Shown here one piece after another: positions 1 to 10,964 of a stretch of 64,000 nt of DNA. The stretch comes from Cryptomeria japonica. Lineage: Eukaryota > Streptophyta > Pinopsida > Cupressales > Cupressaceae. Within the stretch, counting starts at the first letter, position 1. Each line of letters begins with the position of its first letter. Location: NCBI RefSeq assembly GCF_030272615.1, contig NC_081408.1, positions 620,370,476 to 620,434,475 of the forward strand, given 5' to 3'. The notes under the pieces were generated by a model. It saw nothing but the letters and a program-made list of their open reading frames with translations. It was not told the DNA's origin and did no database searches. Made by a program: the position numbers and the translations under genes.

Positions 1-555
1 AGTAGCATCTAAAGAAACCGGCATATTAGGTACAGATCTCAATTCATTGGTTGTAGAGACTCAGATTGCATAAGCCAGTAGAAGGGTTCTTAACAACTTA
101 CTTGTTATATCCTTTTCTTCAATAGTTCCACCCGCTCCTTTGATTTGATTAACAATCTCCTTTAGTCTTGTATTGTACTGAGTTATATTCTCACCTTCAT
201 TCATCCTCATAGATTCAAGTTGTCCTCTTAGACTATCTACTTTTTCTCTTTGAAAATGTTCATCTCCTCCATATACTGATATGAGCTTATCCCACATAGC
301 CTTTGCATCATTGCAGCCTTCTAGATCATTAAACTCTGAGTCAGTCAATGCAGATGTTATTTCAATCATTGCTTGGATATGTTCTTGCTTTGCCTTTATC
401 TCTTCCATTGTCAATGGATAGGTGCTCGATGTGATGAAATCATTCTCCAGATAATATACATCATATTCTCCAACTCCTGATAGGTGCAACTTCATCCTTT
501 TCTGCCATGTAGAGAAACTTGACTTGTTCAGCTTCGGTGTATCCCTCTTATACAT
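1..555 (-). pseudogene. Ty1/copia Gag N-terminal fragment (UBN2-type), runs off the left edge
   Basis: The minus strand from 555 encodes 164 residues beginning MYKRDTPKLNKSSFSTW, the usual start of a plant copia Gag (DUF4219/UBN2 family), which forms the virus-like particle. Visible family features are the W-x-x-R-M-x-x-H-L segment near residue 20, the A-x-x-x-W-D-x-L block near residue 85 and the S-x-R-x-x-L-x-x-x-x-M block. Translation stops at a TGA (61-63) but the same frame continues to base 1 with VSTTNELRSVPNMPVSLD, so Arg (CGA) probably mutated to TGA. The start lies about 50 bases inside the primer-binding site, as expected. The pol region would lie left of the window. Identification is firm; function is lost. 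Confidence 0.85.
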
Positions 556-605
556 CTTTGGATCTTTGCCTCAAGTACCTTTAAACTTTTCTTCCGGAGT
601 CTAGA

Positions 606-617
606 GCTCTTATACCA
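606..617 (-). promoter_or_regulatory. primer-binding site of the leftmost copia element
   Basis: On the minus strand this reads TGGTATAAGAGC, one base from the canonical initiator-Met-tRNA-complementary TGGTATCAGAGC of plant copia elements. It lies two bases inside the LTR end and just upstream of the Gag start, which fixes the element's orientation. Confidence 0.75.
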
Positions 618-1326
618 ATTGATATTTCTGATACTTAATGTAAGTATAGATCCAATAGCCAACAAGATGAGAGGGGAGGGGTGAATCATACAAACTTAAT
701 CTTCCATAAAAACATCAGATTCAACCTCGGTAACATGTACTTCAGTAATATAACCAAAACTGCTAAACATGCAAACTCAAAAGCATATAAACATCATAAA
801 CCTCATAACACCAGATTTAACGTGGAAACCCAAATAGGGAAAAACCACTGTGGGATTTTGGACCCACTAAGAAATATACTCTTCTAGAGTATGCTCGGTT
901 AAAAGAAAATCCTGTTAAAGATTACAAACACATTGCTAGATGTGACCCGGTTAAGGGATTTCCCTCAGATCTGTTAGGATCTTCACCTTGTTAGAAGTGA
1001 CCTTGTTAAAGGATTTCAAACACTCAATCAGGATGTCACCTTGCTAGAGGGTTTTACAAATAAGATTGTTAAGTCCACTCAGTTAAGAGATTTTCTGTCA
1101 CTTCACAAAATAACAATAATAAACATCTATTTGCAACTTCACATCTAAAATGCTAAAGCAGATTCTTATTTGCTCAATACAATCTAGACATAGAACTAAT
1201 CTTGTCCATCTGCTGGGCTTCTATACTCTATTATTCAAATAGGTCTTCAAGCTTTTGTGCTCGGTAATCATTCTGTAGCATCCCTGTGCATACATTTGCC
1301 CGCATACATTGTTTATCAATAGTTCC

Positions 1327-1338
1327 CTATTTATAAAC
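1327..1338 (-). promoter_or_regulatory. TATA box of the leftmost copia LTR
   Basis: The minus strand reads TTTATAAATAGG within the LTR, a good plant TATA box in the sense direction of the element. The start of transcription is not visible from sequence. Confidence 0.45.
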
Positions 1339-1727
1339 AATTCGCCAACCGCTTAATCTCCTTGATCACATTTCCCATTATCAATCATAGCCATCAGATC
1401 TTCAAACTTTGACCAGGTTCAATGTATCCTTTGATCTAAAAATGTTTTACCCCGCCTTGGAACTTGCATACATTTCTTGGAACTTGTGCTAGGGTATTGC
1501 GGTTCAATCTGAGCTGTAGATCTTTATGTCAATTTTCCTTTGCCATAGATTCATTAACAAACTTCATGCATGACATACCAATCATTTAATCAATTCCAGC
1601 TCATCAGCTTCCTTCATTAAATAACGCATGTAACCATTTAATGTATTTTGTTACAGCTCGGTTACAACTTGGTAAATACTAAACTTCACTCGGTAGACAT
1701 TCTGCCTTCATTAAACGATAGCGATAA

Positions 1728-1777
1728 CCTTAGGGTTTACCGACTAGGTTCCTTAGGGTTTACCGACTAGGTTCCTT
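1728..1777. repeat. 23-bp tandem repeat containing telobox motifs
   Basis: Two head-to-tail copies of a 23-bp unit (1728-1750 and 1751-1773) plus a 4-base start of a third. Each contains TTAGGGTTT, the reverse complement of the plant telobox AAACCCTAA. The repeat lies inside the LTR. Confidence 0.8.
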
Positions 1778-2161
1778 GCTCGGTAACATAGTATAGTATT
1801 ATCCTTACAATTTACAACATATGTATGATTTTAAAACAATCTAAACATCATGATCTCATCATTGTCTGACTCGATAATAGTTGCCCATTGAATACCTTAT
1901 TCATCCCCTTATTCATCATATTCTTTCTGTGTCTTTTACCGACATCTTCATACTCTTCAAATCATACTTCTCAAGATATGGCAGCATCGTACTGAATTAG
2001 AAAATCAATTTCTTGACATCAATGACAAAATAATCATATCAAGACAGGAAACATCCTTAATCAGTTATATTCATAATCATCAACAACCTTCTCAATATCC
2101 TTATTGAAATGCCAACAATCTCCCATTGTCTGTTATAATGCCAAATGCCAACAGGGAGGAC

Positions 2162-2989
2162 ATAGTAGCATTATATGAGCCGTTACTAGCAGTTTTATCA
2201 GGGATAATCAGAGGTTTATTGTGCCCCGATCGATGTTCTCATGGACTAGTCATTGGTTGGGGCTAGGTGATTGAGCAAATGATGACTAAGGGGACCCTCT
2301 ATGCCTGGGGACCATGTGTGTTAGCACATATTTACATGGAGCTACATGAGATGTTGTACTGGGAGGCGAGATCACTAGGAGTAGGGATCATATTGCTATA
2401 TGTCTAGGCATGGGAGCACTTGCCAGTCATGCGACCCGTCTATTTGAGATTCAGGGCAATAGATCATCCCTACGTATATATGTATGGAGGGATGATGAGC
2501 CAACCCCACCTGGGGAAGTTAGATTTTTGGCGATGGGATTTAGATGATTTAGAGACGGTGATATGGAGACCATATATTGAGTGTGAGCCCTGGGATGATG
2601 ATGGAGAGGCCCTTCCCTATGTACTTATGACACAGTTTTTGATTGGTTGAATAACCTACCTTGTAGAGAGACAGGTGTCAGGGAGGGTGATAAGATAGTT
2701 TAGACGAAGGCAGGGATTGCCGAGGGGGTCAGGTGAGTATGCATGGGCTATACAGGAGAGATTTCAGTGGGGACCAATGTTACCATATGATTAGGCTCGG
2801 GTTGAGTTTCGAACCTTATAGGCTAGACCATGGCATACGAGGCCTAAGATTGTGGATGCAGGGGTGACACATGAGTACACACAGTATCGTACCGCACATC
2901 CGATTGCACAAATTTTAGATCCAGCCAAGTTGATACTAGCTTTTGAGGATGAGAGGAGGAAGTGTTGGGGGGATCAATCTATCCTTTGA
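2162..2989 (+). pseudogene. plant mobile domain (PMD) protein pseudogene
   Basis: One frame runs from 2162 to the stop at 2987-2989 without any frameshift and matches the aminotransferase-like plant mobile domain. Recognisable blocks are LCPDRCSHGL, YAWGPCVLAHIYMELHEM and AWEHLPVMRP. PMD proteins (the MAIL1/MAIN family and many transposon-borne relatives) act in gene silencing or are carried by transposable elements. Six in-frame stops break it: TAG at 2264, 2405, 2696, 2792 and 2819, and TGA at 2648. Several look like mutated Trp, Gln or Arg codons (for example GWG-stop-VIE). It begins directly beside the LTR at 2153, so its 5' end is probably cut off by that insertion. Whether it was a host gene or element cargo cannot be told here. 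Confidence 0.75.
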
Positions 2990-5374
2990 ATTGCTTCGTG
3001 TGTTGTGTTTCCTAACATCTATCCTATTTTTCAAAGCATCACTACCCAATTGAGGAGAAATCCACTTTGGGTTAATTTTTGGAAAAAGGCAAAAAAATGG
3101 GCACCCCTTAGGGGGTGACACGGTTGTTTGAGCTGAAGGAGTATCAATTTGTGGGCTATGATATTATTGATGACCCTTGAATAAAGAGTCTACTTGGTGT
3201 GTCTTATTTGTATCCAAACCAGTGAAAACATCAGAGATTTGAACACATCCTCAAAGAACATACACTAAATGTTTAGCATTAGGATGACCATTGTCTTCAT
3301 GTGTGCTATGTATTTTTGTCACAAATGATCAAACATCTTGCAAAGTATCAATCAACAAATCAAAAAAAAAATAGTTCAAACAAAGGAATCATAGAGTGGA
3401 GAAGTTTACAAATCCAACAAAGCACCTTTTCAGGTGGTCATTAACTTTTCAACTATCTTTAGGAAAGACTTTCATCCAACAATATTAGGGCAGTATCAAA
3501 CCAAGTGATAAAGAGTTTATCATCCAACTATCTCAATGACAACAATACATAGCTAGGTAATCGAGTTAGTCAAATCAAGTTTCCATATCAAGAGACTATC
3601 CATATCATTTGGCATGCTTTGTCATAGGGGCCTATCGAACAAACCCTCTATTCAAATTAGTAAACTTGAGTATCTGAAATGAAGTATCCATCGATTCAAC
3701 AACATCAACCTATCCAAACGAAAACTTTGATCACTCATGTGACCATCCCTTGTCGCTTGAAAAAGAAGAAGCTTATTCAAAGGAAATGAGTCCTAGCCTA
3801 AATCAAGATAAAGATATCATGGCTCTCCAATCTAATACCATTTTTTATCAATATCCCACCTATCAAGAATCTTATGATGATCCCCTAAGATTTTTGTATT
3901 CCATCCATGATGATCCCCTTTTATCTCAAGAGAAGAGTCTCATTCCACATCCACCTCCTAAGCAAGAGCATGCTATCCCTTCCATCTCCTTCACTAATCT
4001 AATTCAAAATCAAGACAAAAACACAAACTCAAATGATCCTACTCCAAGTCAAGATCAAGATCAAGGAGTCCTTTAATCCTCCAAATCCATTTTAGGTCCT
4101 TTCATTCCAAATTCAAACTCTTCATCCTCCAAATCCATTTTAGGTCTTTTCATTCCAAATTCAAACTCTTCATCCTCCAAATACATTTTAGGTCCTTTCA
4201 TTCCAAAGTCAAACTCTCCATTTCCATCCATCTTGGGTTCTTACCTCCCTCCATCCACCAATCCATCACCCCAAATGATCCATAAGAAAGATCAACAAAG
4301 GCACACATCTTTGAACTTCTTTCAACCATCTATCTAAACATCTTTCCAAAACTATTCTTTCATCATTTCCTTTATCTATTTTGGGTCCTTATGTCCCAAA
4401 ATTCAATTTTCCTCCATCTCTTCATCACTTCTCAAGTTGTGTACCAACACTCATCTTGAATACATTTCCATCTATCCTCCTACAAATATTCAAACATTCT
4501 ATTTATTATCCAACACATCTTTTCTATCCTTCCATCCCTTTCATTCAATCCTTTGCATAAATTCATCATCTATGAAATAGGCATTTGTGTCATTTTGTCA
4601 CATGATTGCCCGTGCTCGAATCTCATGTTCAGTCCTATTCCTAGATATCTATTCATGAAATGTTTCATAATCTGAGGTTGTTCCTCTTTAAAATTTATTT
4701 ATGTTGGTATACACACTCAATCCAGAAAAGAACCACTTATCGTATCTTGGTATCGACATCTTTTGATTACTATATCTCATACAATTAATCAATTTCTCTA
4801 AATCATTGTGATCTCTTAGTCAAAGACATGGCTAGTGAAAAATCTAAAATCTTGCTTCCGCGCCACTGTAATTATCAAACTCGTGTAAGTTTCATTACTT
4901 ACAAGACAATGCAATCAAAATAAGAAAAGAAAAAGACAATATCAAAAGATCAAAAGCATGATCAAGAAAACAAAAAAAATGCAATGAAATGTAATCTAAA
5001 AATGCTTGGCTATGGGAATATGCAATTAAGTCCATCGGGGCTATGGATGCTTGGTTGGAAATGGAGCAATATTTGTGATATTACAGCGATAACCTTGTCA
5101 GAGATATGGATGCTTGCTAGAAGCGAGGCTATATCCAAGATGCTTTAGAAGTCAGGGTAACTCATGTAGCTAGCCACATTGGACTCTAAAAAGTACAATG
5201 ATCATATGAGCCAAAATGAACTCAATTGCAGACACATGGGTAATCAAAGACTATGTACCTTGATCCATTTTGGGATTCTTCTTCCCTTTTGAGTCTACTT
5301 CCTAGTTGGGTCTCTATCTTTGAAAAAGTTTGGGAACACTTATTCAGGTGGTGCTAAATACTGTGACAATCTTA
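2990..5374. other. non-coding stretch, probably decayed plus-strand gypsy-type sequence
   Basis: No supportable gene. The segment is rich in pyrimidines on the plus strand. A short ORF (3750-4076) matches nothing I recognise and its composition follows its surroundings. The stretch continues across the copia insertion into 12030-14405, because the copia TSD joins the two halves. Near 4858-4870 the minus strand reads GTGGCGCGGAAGC, which slightly resembles a gypsy primer-binding site, but no LTR could be paired with it. Confidence 0.5.
4077..4220. repeat. 48-bp tandem repeat, three copies
   Basis: Units start at 4077, 4125 and 4173 with tcctccaaat and are nearly identical; the third decays toward its end. 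The repeat does not preserve a useful reading frame and looks like a minisatellite in non-coding DNA. Confidence 0.85.
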
Positions 5375-6379
5375 TGTTAGGTCTCGTAGACAATTGAGAG
5401 GGGGGGGTGAATCAGTTGTCAAATAAATTCAAACCAAAAACAACTCAACCAACTTAATGCTTAATACTGGTAAACCAATTTAATATGTCGGTAGATAGTT
5501 TTAAAAGTTAATTTCTATATCGATAAGGATTAGTGCATGAAACATACACACAAAGTCATCCACAACACATAACACCAATATTTGTACATGGAAACCCTAT
5601 AAGGGGAAAAACCACAGTGGGAAACCTTACCCACAATCAGATGATACTACTGCAGATAGTAAGTGTACATAAATGGGGTCTACACATGCAGAAAGGCCAA
5701 CCGCCTAGAGCTCACTGCTCAGTCACAAAATAGGAGTCACACTGACTACAGTTGGATGGTTAAATCCAATAAGAATGTACTACACAAAATAGCATCTTCA
5801 TATGTTGGATTCAGTACCGGTGTAGTTCTGATTGTCTTCACAAAAACCCTCCTTCAATCTTCAAATGATGTCTACGTGTATAGCTCTGCTTATTCTCACA
5901 TATACCTTCACACAATCCTTTTTCGCATTCCACACTTGATCTTACAAATAAGATCTTACATTTATACCATAACCTACAACCAATTTTAGCAGGTCATCTC
6001 TACAAGATATTACAATAAAAACATTTTACAAACAATATAATATCTGATGCAATAACCGATTGAACATGTCGGCTTAATTCATTTACAACAATAATTAATC
6101 ATCTCCATAGCATGCCATGCTGATCTAGAAAAGATAAACCTACCGGTGCCTATTTGCTCCAAGACAAGATGTCCTAATGATGTCTTTGACATTACCAAGT
6201 GTTTTCCATATCATTCCAAGTGTCTATGATCATTATATCTTATCGGTGTACCAGATACCAGTGACTATGCATGAGTCACTTGCTTACCGGTGAATGTTGT
6301 TGATTCTCCAAAGTGCCAGAGTTGATAAGAGTTTAGTAGGTGTTGACATCAATGACAAAACCATACCAAAATACCAACA
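5375..6379 (-). repeat. 3' LTR of the copia element
   Basis: Begins TGTTGGTATTTTGG on the minus strand at 6379 and ends CCTAACA at 5375. It aligns along its length with the LTR at 10965-12024, but lacks about 55 bases that the other copy has at roughly 11740-11805. It retains the G-tract plus gtgaatca next to its end at 5375. Confidence 0.95.
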
Positions 6380-6391
6380 ATCTCCCCCTTT
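6380..6391 (-). promoter_or_regulatory. polypurine tract (plus-strand primer site)
   Basis: On the minus strand AAAGGGGGAGAT abuts the 3' LTR start. Two further copies of the purine motif lie inward at about 6598-6608 (AAAGGGGGAG) and 6680-6688 (CAGGGGGAG). Confidence 0.9.
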
Positions 6392-6767
6392 GGCATTGAT
6401 GGCAACACAAGATGTAAAAACCATCAAAGTGCCAAAATAGAAATGCCAAGTACCAAAAACCAACAATCTCCAAAAAAGATCATAACCAAAAATCAAAATA
6501 TAGATACAGAGAGTAATAATCTCTTCTAAACAACAATCTGTCCCCTTGGGAGCAACATGTGTTTTCCTAGTGTTTTTCAAAGTTTTTCCATACCAATCTC
6601 TCCCCCTTTGACATCAAATGCCAAAGTTACAATAAAACCAAGTTCATATACAAAATACCAATCAATTCAATATACCAACTACTCCCCCTGAGAAGTAGCT
6701 TCTCATCAAAGACCGGAATAAAAGATTTATCTGTTAATTCTATTGGTTGATGACAATCATCAACTGT

Positions 6768-7385
6768 CTAAGTCTCTACCGATGATGGTATGACTCCAAG
6801 CTGATCTCTGAGATATTCAAAAGTCTCCTTAGGCAAAGGTTTAGTGAAAATATCTGCAATCTGCTCTTTAGTATTCACATAAACCAGTTTTATCTCCTTT
6901 GCTTCAACATTTTCCCTTAGAAAATTTAGTTTGATAGAAACATGTTTGGTTTTAGAATGTAATACCGGATTCTTAGATATATCAAAATCTGCAGTGTTAT
7001 CACAATAGATAGTAATAGGTTCCTTGCATTTTACCTTTATGTCTTTCAACATTTGCTTAAGCCATAGTACCTGTGTACAGTTAGTTGTTGTTGCAACATA
7101 TTCTTATTCTGCTGTTGATAAAGATGTACAATGTTGTTTCTTACTCAACCAAGAGACTAATCTATTTCCAAGAAAGAATGCTCCGTCAGTGGTGCTTTTT
7201 CTATCATCCACATCTCCTGCCCAATTTGCATCTGTGTATGCACATAGGTCAAAATTTCCATCTCTAGGATACCATAATCCAAGATTTGTTATGCCTTGTA
7301 AGTACCGGAAAATCCTTTTTACTGCTGATTCATGATTTTCTCTAGGATTACTTTGAAAACTTGAAACAATAAATACTGCATTCAT
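6768..7385 (-). pseudogene. copia RNase H domain, broken by a stop
   Basis: Two pieces in one frame, 7385-7104 and 7052-6768, separated by a TAA (7101-7103) right after the conserved S-L-S-T-A-E. The domain is the copia RNase H that removes the RNA template. Visible landmarks are YTDANWAGD (catalytic Asp), K-S-T-x-G-like KSTTDGAFF, W-L-S-K-K-Q, and in the second half YCDN (catalytic Asp) and the terminal H-x-K-H-x-x-I-K-x-x-F-x-R block followed by the T-K-P-L typical C-terminus. After the stop the frame continues EYVATTTNCTQVLWLKQ, so a Glu codon (GAA) probably became TAA. Another TAA at 7416-7418 precedes the fragment. The protein ends at 6768. Confidence 0.9.
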
Positions 7386-7475
7386 AATATCAGGTCTAGT
7401 TTGTGTCAGATGCAGTTAACCTCTTATCATAGATTTGTATCTAGTCAGATTAACAGGTGTAGATTCATCCATTTG

Positions 7476-8990
7476 TTATAATTTGTCATTTGTTGTCATA
7501 GGTGTGCTTACCGGTTTAGAGTTCTCCATCCCAAATTTATTTAATAACTCTTTTAAGTATTTGGATTGACTCAAGAATATACCTTTATCAATCTGTGAAA
7601 TCTGTAATCCTAAAAAGAATTTTATTTCTCCGATCATAGACATTTCAAATTCTTGATGCATTTTGATAGAAATTTTTTTACATAATCCATCTTCTCCTCC
7701 AAAGATTATATCATCAACAAATACTTCTATAATCAAGATGTCATCATTAGTTATTTTGTAATATAAATTGGTGTCTGCTTTTCCTTTAGTAAAACCGATC
7801 TTGAAAAGATACTTATCCAATCTTGCATACCAAGCTCTTGGAGCTTGTTTTAATCCATACAAAGTTTTTCTTAACCTGCAAACCATATCATTGTCATCTG
7901 TCAAAGAAAATCCATCAGGTTGTTCAATGTATACTTCCCCTTCAAGATCTCCATTCAAAAATGCACATTTAATATCCATTTCATAAACTTTGTAGTTCTT
8001 GTGTGTTGCAAAAGCCAAAAATAATGCCTCAATTCTAGCTATCGGTGCAAATGTTTCATTGTAATCAACTCCTTCATTTTGAGAATATCCCTTACACAGT
8101 AGTCTTGCTTTATTTCTGACAAACTTACCATCCTCATTACGTTTATTTCTAAATACCCATTTGGTTCCAATTACATTTTTATCTTTAGGTCGGGGAACTA
8201 ATGTCCAAGTGTTATTTTTATCAACTTGTTCTAATTCTTCTTCCATAGCTTTAATCCAAAATTTATCTTCACATGCCTCATTAAGAGATGATGGTTCAAT
8301 TTGAGAAATAAGACATACCTCTTCATTTGTCAATCTTCCTCTTGTCATAACTTCTTTAAACTTGTTTCCAATTATCTGATCTTCAGAATGATTCAGTCTT
8401 ACATACCGAGGTGTCTTGGTTTGTTGTTGTTCCTCAATTACTGTGGAATCCTCAGATGATACCAGGGCAACTAAATCTTCATTTTGTACTTGTGGATTCA
8501 GAGTAGGTTCATTTGTCAAAAATTTTGTTGCCGGTTCAGAGCCTATATACCTTGTAGTTCCTCTGAATTGTTCATCAATTTTTACATTTGTACTTTCAAC
8601 AATTTTCTGCAATCTTTTGTTAAAACATCTATATGCCTTGCTCTTAGATGAATAACCAAGAAATATTCCTTCATCACTTCTAGCATCAAATTTTCCAATA
8701 TACTCATCTCTTCTAACATAACATTTACTACCAAAAATTCTGGAATACTTGAGAGTAGGAGTATTACCAAACCATAGTTCATGAGGGGTCTTACCAGTTT
8801 CACCTTTGATGTGAACTTTGTTAAATGTATAGACCATTGCACTGACTGCTTCTCTCCAATATACATGAGGTAGGGTTGCTTCTGACAACATACTTCTTGT
8901 TGCATCCAAGATAGTTCTATTTTTCCTTTCAACAACTCCATTCTGTTGTGGTGTCCAAGGTGCTGATAGTTGTCTTCTGATTCCATTCAC
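7476..8990 (-). pseudogene. copia integrase C-terminus and reverse transcriptase
   Basis: A 504-residue open stretch of the pol frame. It starts in the integrase core just before the third catalytic residue (QQNGVVERKN, Glu), continues through the copia-specific linker and enters RT near residue 230 (NTWTLVPRP, GTKWVFRNK). The RT palm motifs KGYSQ, YEMDIKCAFLNGDL and the catalytic FVDD (FVDDIIFGGE) are all present. The family usually has YVDD, and FVDD is a tolerated variant. It stops at a TAA (7473-7475) where the family continues, so the RNase H is cut off. The upstream boundary is another TAA (9021-9023) in QGG-stop-FTSKEF, where Glu is expected. This is the best-preserved enzyme in the element. 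Confidence 0.93.
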
Positions 8991-9023
8991 TTCCCAGAAT
9001 GTATTAAATTCCTTAGATGTAAA

Positions 9024-9746
9024 TTAACCTCCTTGATCTGATTTTAAACATTTGATTTTCTTACCGGTTTCATTTTCTACCATTGCTTTGAACAGTTTGA
9101 ACTTTCCAAGTGCTTCTGATTTTTTTCTAAGAAAAGTAACCCAACACATTCTAGAATAGTCATCAATAATTAGCATGAGATATCTATCACCTTGTAAGCT
9201 TTTAGTTCTAGCTGGACCACATAAATCAATGTGAATCAAATCAAGAGCATTATTTGTTTTTTCTGGAATAATTTTGAAACTAGCTCTAACTTGTTTTGCA
9301 AATTGACATTCCTTACATATTGTATTCTGAGGTTTGACAATTTTAGGTAAATCTCTTACTGTCTTAGTAGTACTGATCTTTACCATGCAATCAAAATTTA
9401 CATGACAGAGTCTCTTGTGCCATAACCAACTTTCATCTATATGTACAATTAAGCATGTCTTTTCATTGTTATTCAAATGAAAGATATTACCTCTAGTTTG
9501 ATTACCAGTTGCAATTTCCAAACCAGTTCTATTCATGATTTTGCATTTTCTATTTTTGAATTGTAACTGAAATCCTTTCTCAACTAATTGACCAACACTC
9601 AAAAGATTATACTTTAATCCTTCAACATAGTAAACATTGTTAGTGTTATGCTTACCATCAAGAGATATTGTACCCTTACCTTTGATTGAACAAGCTTTGT
9701 CATCTCCAAATCTCACTAAGCCTCCATTGTATTCTTGAAAGTTCAA
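9024..9746 (-). pseudogene. copia protease C-terminus, GAG-pre-integrase and integrase core
   Basis: 240 residues of the same pol frame. The first 80 residues are the end of the aspartic protease and linker (YYVEGLKYNLLSVGQL). The GAG-pre-integrase zinc-binding H-H-C-C region follows (LWHKRLCHVNF ... ICKECQFAKQ), then the integrase catalytic core with the first Asp in LIHIDLCGP and the second in KSDQGG. It ends at TAA 9021-9023; the missing Glu of the D-D-E triad lies in the next open piece. The flanking TGA (9759-9761) interrupts HHMT-stop-DKGKF, where Gly is expected. Confidence 0.92.
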
Positions 9747-9761
9747 GAATTTACCTTTGTC

Positions 9762-10907
9762 TCATGTCATATGATGTGAGCATCCTGAATCAATGATCCA
9801 TTCATCCTTTACTTCAACTTTAGCTGCCAGGGCCTGTACTATCGGTTGAGCAGTAGGTGTCAGTTGATCTTCTGTTATAGCAACAAAAACCCATCCATTG
9901 TCTATAGGATCCTCATCAGAATCATCAGTCACACCTTCATCGGCAATGTAACAAGATTTGTCTTTATTCTTCTTAAATCTGTATCTCTGATATTCAGGGT
10001 TAGGTTTGTATGTTCTTCTAGCTTCTTCTCTTAGTCTAGCATGTCTATCAGGGCATCTTGAAGCCATTTGACCAATCTTATTGCAGTTAAAACATTTAAA
10101 GGCTACTTTACCTTCATACTTAATTCCAACTAGACCTTTAGGCATTTTACTTGCAAATAGTGCTTCAAGTTCTTCATTTTCTCTCCTACTTTCTTCAAGT
10201 TCTCTTGCATAAAAGGCTTTCCAATCAGATTTTTCAAATGATGGAGTAGATGATGTTGATGCTTTAAAGGCCAAATCTGTCTTTATAGTAGCAACAAGAC
10301 CAAATTCTTCAATTTCAAAAGCTGAAAGTTTCCCAATTAATGTATCCCTAGTAACTGATGTATTAGGCATTGTTCTTAACTCATTTATAGCAGTGACTTT
10401 CATTTTATATGCCGGTGGCAATCCTCTTAAAACTTTTGAAACAATTTCATCCTCACTTAAGGTTCTTCCACAACATTTAATACCCAAAGCAATTTCATTT
10501 ACTCTTTCCATAAAAGCAGAAATCCTTTCATCTTCTTCCATTTTCAGATGTTCATACCTAACCTGGAAGCTTTCAAGTTTTGCAATTTTGACTGTGGAAT
10601 CTCCTTCATTCAGTGTTTCCAAATGATCCCAAATAGCTTTAGCAGTAGACCTATCTGATAGTCCCATGATTTGTTGATCTGATAATGCGCTCAAAAGTGC
10701 TTCTCTTGCTTTGCAATCATTTTCCTCATCTTTAGTCAAGTTAGTTGGACTAGGTTGACCTTGTACAACAGCAGTATAACCATTCTTTGTAACATCCCAG
10801 ATGTCTTTTCCAATGCAATTTAGATGTGTCTCCATTCTGATTTTCCATATGCCATAGTTGGTTCCATCAAGTTTAGGACTGTCCTTCCTGAAATAGGTAG
10901 TATACAT
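9762..10907 (-). pseudogene. copia Gag and start of protease
   Basis: 381 residues starting MYTTYFRKDSPKLDGTNY, 44 bases inside the primer-binding site, which supports this start. It contains the UBN2 Gag region (about residues 50-160; AKAIWDHLETL, SKVLRGLPPAY), a single nucleocapsid zinc knuckle near residue 270 and the protease active site DSG near the C-terminus (EWIIDSGCSHHM). The knuckle reads CFNCNKIGQMASRC: the His of C-x2-C-x4-H-x4-C is Gln, so zinc binding should be weakened. Gag and pol share a frame, separated only by a TGA (9759-9761). Confidence 0.93.
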
Positions 10908-10950
10908 TGGATCTCCTCAAGCTGTTAAACTTCTGAAAAAAGAGGACTAG

Positions 10951-10962
10951 GCTCTAATACCA
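10951..10962 (-). promoter_or_regulatory. primer-binding site of the copia element
   Basis: The minus strand reads TGGTATTAGAGC, one base from the initiator-Met-tRNA site, two bases inside the 5' LTR. Confidence 0.85.
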
Positions 10963-10964
10963 AT

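Larger units (their letters stand above)
620..2153 (-). repeat. 5' LTR of the leftmost copia element
   Basis: This is the LTR outside the primer-binding site. Its inner end has the family hallmark of a G-tract followed by gtgaatca (670-687), and the conserved cgtggaaaccc/gggaaaaaccac core lies at 820-855. The outer end is TGTTGGCATTTGG on the minus strand at 2153. A second possible boundary lies at 2117, where TGTTGGCATTTC is preceded by a polypurine-like AATGGGAGAT. The partner LTR is outside the window, so the exact end is not proven. Confidence 0.7.

Noticed and set aside
681-887. Plus-strand ORF of 68 codons
   Set aside because: It lies in the copia LTR, antisense to the element, with no protein-like features.
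2936-3121. Minus-strand ORF of 61 codons
   Set aside because: It overlaps the end of the PMD pseudogene on the opposite strand and looks random.
3750-4076. Possible 108-residue host gene
   Set aside because: Composition (Gln, Pro, Ser, Asp) mirrors the low-complexity surroundings; no Kozak-like context, no homologous features, and the following minisatellite argues against coding.
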